Below, in pieces: positions 6,768-8,601 of a stretch of DNA of 8,601 bases. How positions within the stretch are numbered: position 1 is the first letter of the stretch; every line of letters starts with the position of its first letter. Origin of the DNA: Nitrospirales bacterium. GTDB lineage: Bacteria > Nitrospirota > Nitrospiria > Nitrospirales > UBA8639. The notes under the pieces were generated by a model. It saw only the letters and a list, made by a program, of their open reading frames with translations, was not told where the DNA came from and did not search any database. The stretch lies in assembly GCA_029261305.1 (NCBI GenBank), contig JAJDBO010000353.1:1-8601 (forward strand), in the 5' to 3' direction. Both the position numbers and the translations under genes were made by a program.

Positions 6768-6857
6768 ATGAATCCACTCGACTCGATCCCAGGCACGATT
6801 GCCTCAGGGTTCGCACTGACGGTCGTGTTATATTTTGTCGTCAAGATGCTCGTCTGA
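6768..6857 (+). CDS. 29-residue single-helix membrane microprotein
   Basis: ATG 6768 to TGA 6855-6857 encodes 29 residues: a short polar start (MNPLDSIPGT) and one hydrophobic helix of about 18 residues (ASGFALTVVLYFVVKMLV) with a single Lys near the end. The ribosome binding site is excellent: AGAAGGAGG with ACACC before the ATG. That, plus a sensible membrane segment, argues for a real gene despite its size. It lies 52 bases before the PuuD-like membrane protein on the same strand, and the two are probably co-transcribed. By analogy with tiny subunits of respiratory complexes it may be an accessory membrane subunit, but I do not recognise a family. Confidence 0.65.
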   Translation: MNPLDSIPGTIASGFALTVVLYFVVKMLV

Positions 6858-6909
6858 TTTCACGTCACGCTATCTTATTTATTCGATCGCAACCACAAGA
6901 GGATACGAT

Positions 6910-7389
6910 ATGGAAACCTTGTTAGCCTGGGGACATTTTCTAGCCGGCATCATCTGGATCGGCATTTTGTACTATTTCAATTTCATTCAAGTGCCGTTTC
7001 TTGGCAAAGTCACTCCTGAAACGAAAGCTGAAGCGTTCAAATTTTTAGTGCCGAATGCGCTCTGGTGGTTCCGTTGGGGAGCATTGGCCACATGGGTATT
7101 TGGTGCAGCACTACTCATGAACCAACACCGCTTCGGATCCGCCTTTGCCCTTCAAGGCCCAGATGCCGTGATTGGGATGGGCGCGTGGTTAGGCACGATT
7201 ATGTTGTTGAATGTCTGGGGCATCATTTGGCCCAACCAGAAAAAAGTTCTTGGTCTGAAAGAAGCAACAGCGGATGAAAAGAAGGCAGCTGGACGCATGG
7301 CGCTTATGGCTTCACGCACCAATACCCTTCTCTCAATTCCGATGTTGTTCTTCATGGCTTCATCCGGACATGCGTCAGGACTGTTTTAA
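6910..7389 (+). CDS. Four-helix membrane protein, urate-oxidase-N (PuuD-like) family
   Basis: The product is 159 residues with hydrophobic segments at about 5-25, 52-70, 86-107 and 135-152. WGHFLAGIIWIGILYYFNFIQ in helix 1 is typical of the family named after the N-terminal membrane part of PuuD urate hydroxylase. Full PuuD adds a C-terminal cytochrome c domain, which is absent here (no CxxCH). Stand-alone members are common and of unproven function, so urate oxidation should not be assumed. H9 in helix 1, H73 and H154 are candidate heme or metal ligands. ATG 6910 is preferred because AGAGGA stands six bases upstream; the in-frame ATG at 6835 lies inside the upstream microprotein gene and would add a polar tail. 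A strong hairpin follows the stop. Confidence 0.85.
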   Translation: METLLAWGHFLAGIIWIGILYYFNFIQVPFLGKVTPETKAEAFKFLVPNALWWFRWGALATWVFGAALLMNQHRFGSAFALQGPDAVIGMGAWLGTIMLLNVWGIIWPNQKKVLGLKEATADEKKAAGRMALMASRTNTLLSIPMLFFMASSGHASGLF

Positions 7390-7404
7390 TTCAGCCAATT
7401 CTTT

Positions 7405-7433
7405 GGAAGGGCCAGAGACATTCTGGCCCTTCC
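7405..7433 (+). terminator. Long GC-rich hairpin, probable terminator
   Basis: GGAAGGGCCAGA (7405-7416) pairs perfectly with TCTGGCCCTTCC (7422-7433) over the loop GACAT, 15 bases after the stop of the PuuD-like gene. The sequence after it is pyrimidine-rich (CTTCGGTTTCCCTTC) but lacks a clean T-run. Confidence 0.7.
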
Positions 7434-7505
7434 CTTCGGTTTCCCTTCTTCCTTTCTCATTTACCTCAAAAATTTCTTCGTAAATTTTCGGTGTGACTGC
7501 TCCCG

Positions 7506-7534
7506 TTGACGAAAACTAGAAGACTTGCTAAATA
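7506..7534 (+). promoter_or_regulatory. Candidate perR promoter with extended -10
   Basis: TTGACG (7506-7511) is a strong -35 match. Seventeen bases later stands TAAATA (7529-7534), with TG one base ahead of it (7526-7527) as in extended -10 promoters. The start of transcription would fall near 7541, inside the palindrome described next. Confidence 0.5.
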
Positions 7535-7547
7535 AGAATGATTCCTA
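7533..7547 (+). promoter_or_regulatory. Candidate Fur/PerR-family operator
   Basis: TAAGAATGATTCCTA is a 7-1-7 inverted repeat with one mismatched pair and the AATnATT core common to Fur-family boxes; it agrees with the PerR consensus TTATAATnATTATAA at 9 of 14 arm positions. It covers the end of the -10 and the predicted start site of perR, as expected of an autoregulatory site that blocks RNA polymerase. Confidence 0.5.
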
Positions 7548-7559
7548 ACAAGGACTCAT

Positions 7560-8048
7560 ATGATTATTTCTCAAAACGACATTCGCACCAGATTTAAAGC
7601 CCAGGGATTGAAGGTGACTCCACAACGAGCCGCCATTTATAAAGCCTTGGCAGAAACCACGAGCCATCCGACCGCAGAAGCCTTATACCAACAAGTGGCT
7701 CAAGACTATCCGATGATGTCACCCAACACCGTGTACTACACGCTCTCAACGTTGAAAGAGGCGGGCTTGGTCAAGGAAGTCAATTATTGGCATGACCGCT
7801 CTCGGTTTGATGCCAATGTCACACCCCATCATCATTTGATTTGTTTGGATTGTCGCGCCATTTTTGATCTGGAAGATCGCGCCTTAAACGAACTGCATCA
7901 TAAGGCCAACCTGCCAAAGAACTTTCAGGTCCTGAGTCATCAAGTTGAATTTTACGGATACTGCGCCCCATGCCAAAAGGCACAGAGTCATCAACCATCG
8001 ACGTCATCTCGTCACAGTCATGTTCAATCAACAAGGAGGAACCCATGA
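7560..8048 (+). CDS. perR: PerR-type peroxide-sensing repressor (Fur family)
   Basis: The product is 162 residues. The N-terminal winged helix (about 8-80) carries GLKVTPQRAAIYKAL and MSPNTVYYTLSTLKEAGLV. The metal sites match PerR closely: regulatory ligands H36, D84, H90, H92 and D103, with aspartate rather than Fur's glutamate at the last position, and structural zinc cysteines C95, C98, C135 and C138. PerR with Fe2+ or Mn2+ represses peroxide-defence genes; peroxide oxidises the regulatory histidines and releases DNA. A palindrome over its own promoter suggests autoregulation. Unusual is a polar, Ser/His-rich tail of about 22 residues (141-162) beyond the zinc site; it spans the ribosome binding site of the next gene. 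The stop TGA overlaps the rubrerythrin ATG. AAGGA five bases upstream supports ATG 7560. Confidence 0.92.
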   Translation: MIISQNDIRTRFKAQGLKVTPQRAAIYKALAETTSHPTAEALYQQVAQDYPMMSPNTVYYTLSTLKEAGLVKEVNYWHDRSRFDANVTPHHHLICLDCRAIFDLEDRALNELHHKANLPKNFQVLSHQVEFYGYCAPCQKAQSHQPSTSSRHSHVQSTRRNP

Positions 8049-8470
8049 GCGGTCTTAAAGGAACCAAGAGCCACGAAAATCTCAAGGCAGCATTCGCTGG
8101 AGAATCACAAGCCAACCGACGATATCTGTATTTTGCACGCCGCGCCGATATTGAAGGCTTCCCTGATGTGGGCGGACTATTCCGCGATACCTCAGAAGCT
8201 GAAACTGGCCATGCGTTTGGCCATTTAGATTTTCTAAAGGAAGTTGGTGATCCTGCGACAGGCGAGCCCATTGGCAACACCGAAGCCAATCTCAAAGCCT
8301 CCATTGAAGGCGAGACCTATGAATACACGCAGATGTATCCGGGCATGGCGAAAACCGCTCGCGAGGAAGGGTTTGAGGAATTGGCCGAATGGTTTGAAAC
8401 GCTGGCCAAAGCTGAACGATCCCATGCCAATCGCTTCACCAAAGGCCTTGAGTCTTTGAAAAACGAATAA
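8045..8470 (+). CDS. Rubrerythrin without rubredoxin domain (diiron peroxidase)
   Basis: The product is 141 residues, a four-helix ferritin-like bundle. The seven expected diiron ligands are present: E20 ([10 protein letters not shown]), E53 and H56 (EAETGH), E90 and E93 ([15 protein letters not shown]), E124 and H127 (AERSH). Classical rubrerythrins have about 190 residues with a C-terminal rubredoxin FeS4 domain; here the chain ends right after the bundle and contains no cysteine, as in sulerythrin-like members. It should reduce hydrogen peroxide in the cytoplasm with electrons from a separate donor, not visible here. It is translationally coupled to perR through an ATGA overlap and has its own strong site (AGGAGG, five bases before ATG 8045), so it is very probably a PerR target within a peroxide-stress operon. 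Confidence 0.95.
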   Translation: MSGLKGTKSHENLKAAFAGESQANRRYLYFARRADIEGFPDVGGLFRDTSEAETGHAFGHLDFLKEVGDPATGEPIGNTEANLKASIEGETYEYTQMYPGMAKTAREEGFEELAEWFETLAKAERSHANRFTKGLESLKNE

Positions 8471-8487
8471 TTGCATTTGGCATTTTG

Positions 8488-8517
8488 AAGCGGAGCAGGA
8501 TGCCTGCTCCGCTTTTT
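8488..8517 (+). terminator. Intrinsic terminator of the perR-rubrerythrin operon
   Basis: AAGCGGAGCAGG (8488-8499) pairs perfectly with CCTGCTCCGCTT (8503-8514) over a three-base loop, followed by TTT and a further T-rich run. It lies 17 bases past the rubrerythrin stop: a textbook Rho-independent terminator. Confidence 0.92.
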
Positions 8518-8551
8518 CTTTTTCCTCTTTCAGCCCATAAAAGGATTGGCA

Positions 8552-8601
8552 TTGAAAGGCATTGACCTCATCTCTACGGATTGGACTCGTTCGGACCTCG
8601 A
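8552..8601 (+). CDS. Possible start of a further gene (cut off by window edge)
   Basis: After the terminator, AAGGA (8541-8545) stands six bases before TTG 8552, which opens a frame reading KGIDLISTDWTRSDL to the window edge; TTG 8546 is in the same frame but too close to AAGGA. The (L)KGxDLIS...W(T/S)R pattern faintly recalls the N-terminus of aspartate/ornithine carbamoyltransferases. Sixteen codons are far too few to decide. Confidence 0.3.
   Translation, partial: MKGIDLISTDWTRSDL

Noticed and set aside
6680..6925. Plus-strand 81-codon ORF and the ATG 6835 extension of the PuuD-like gene
   Set aside because: Both overlap the better supported 29-codon gene; the extension adds a polar tail, and ATG 6910 has its own AGAGGA site.
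7819..8304. 161-codon minus-strand ORF across perR and rubrerythrin
   Set aside because: It is antisense to two clear, motif-complete genes and shows no recognisable domain.
1..8601. tRNA, rRNA or CRISPR array
   Set aside because: I found no cloverleaf-like sequence, no rRNA-like sequence and no regularly spaced direct repeats.

Overview
This window looks like bacterial chromosome at roughly 50-53% G+C in the sampled housekeeping-type genes. The mix is a ParE-type topoisomerase, a two-domain SagB-like nitroreductase, a urate-oxidase-N-like membrane protein, and a PerR regulator overlapping a rubrerythrin. It would fit a Nitrospira-like member of the Nitrospirota. That assignment is an inference from protein style; no taxonomic marker here settles it.

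Layout. Positions 1-1491 (minus strand) hold a two-gene operon: an exported protein with two cupredoxin domains, followed with a 4-base GTGA overlap by a SAM-dependent O-methyltransferase that runs off the left edge. A divergent promoter region (about 1492-1835) separates it from a complete type IIA topoisomerase B subunit (parE-like, 1836-3767, plus strand). Positions 3768-4870 contain one AT-rich gene for a small DUF4345-type membrane protein (minus strand). It is bracketed by two inverted copies of a hairpin-rich dispersed repeat (3791-~3907 plus, 4603-4798 minus). Both hairpins are kept in each copy through compensatory base changes. Positions 4871-6577 (plus) encode a 568-residue protein with two SagB/ThcOx-type nitroreductase domains. 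Next come a 29-residue single-helix membrane microprotein (6768-6857) with a strong ribosome binding site and a four-helix PuuD-like membrane protein (6910-7389), closed by a long GC-rich hairpin. The last unit (7506-8517) is a peroxide-stress operon: a promoter carrying a Fur-family-like operator, perR, a rubrerythrin lacking the rubredoxin domain (ATGA overlap with perR), and a clear intrinsic terminator. A further gene may begin in the last 50 bases.

How the genes work together. The best-supported functional unit is perR-rubrerythrin: the regulator keeps every PerR metal ligand and the diiron peroxidase keeps all seven carboxylate/histidine ligands. The cupredoxin/methyltransferase pair is translationally coupled, but its joint role is unknown. 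The repeat pair around the DUF4345 gene is the most unusual structure here and may mark a mobile or acquired segment; that part is inference.
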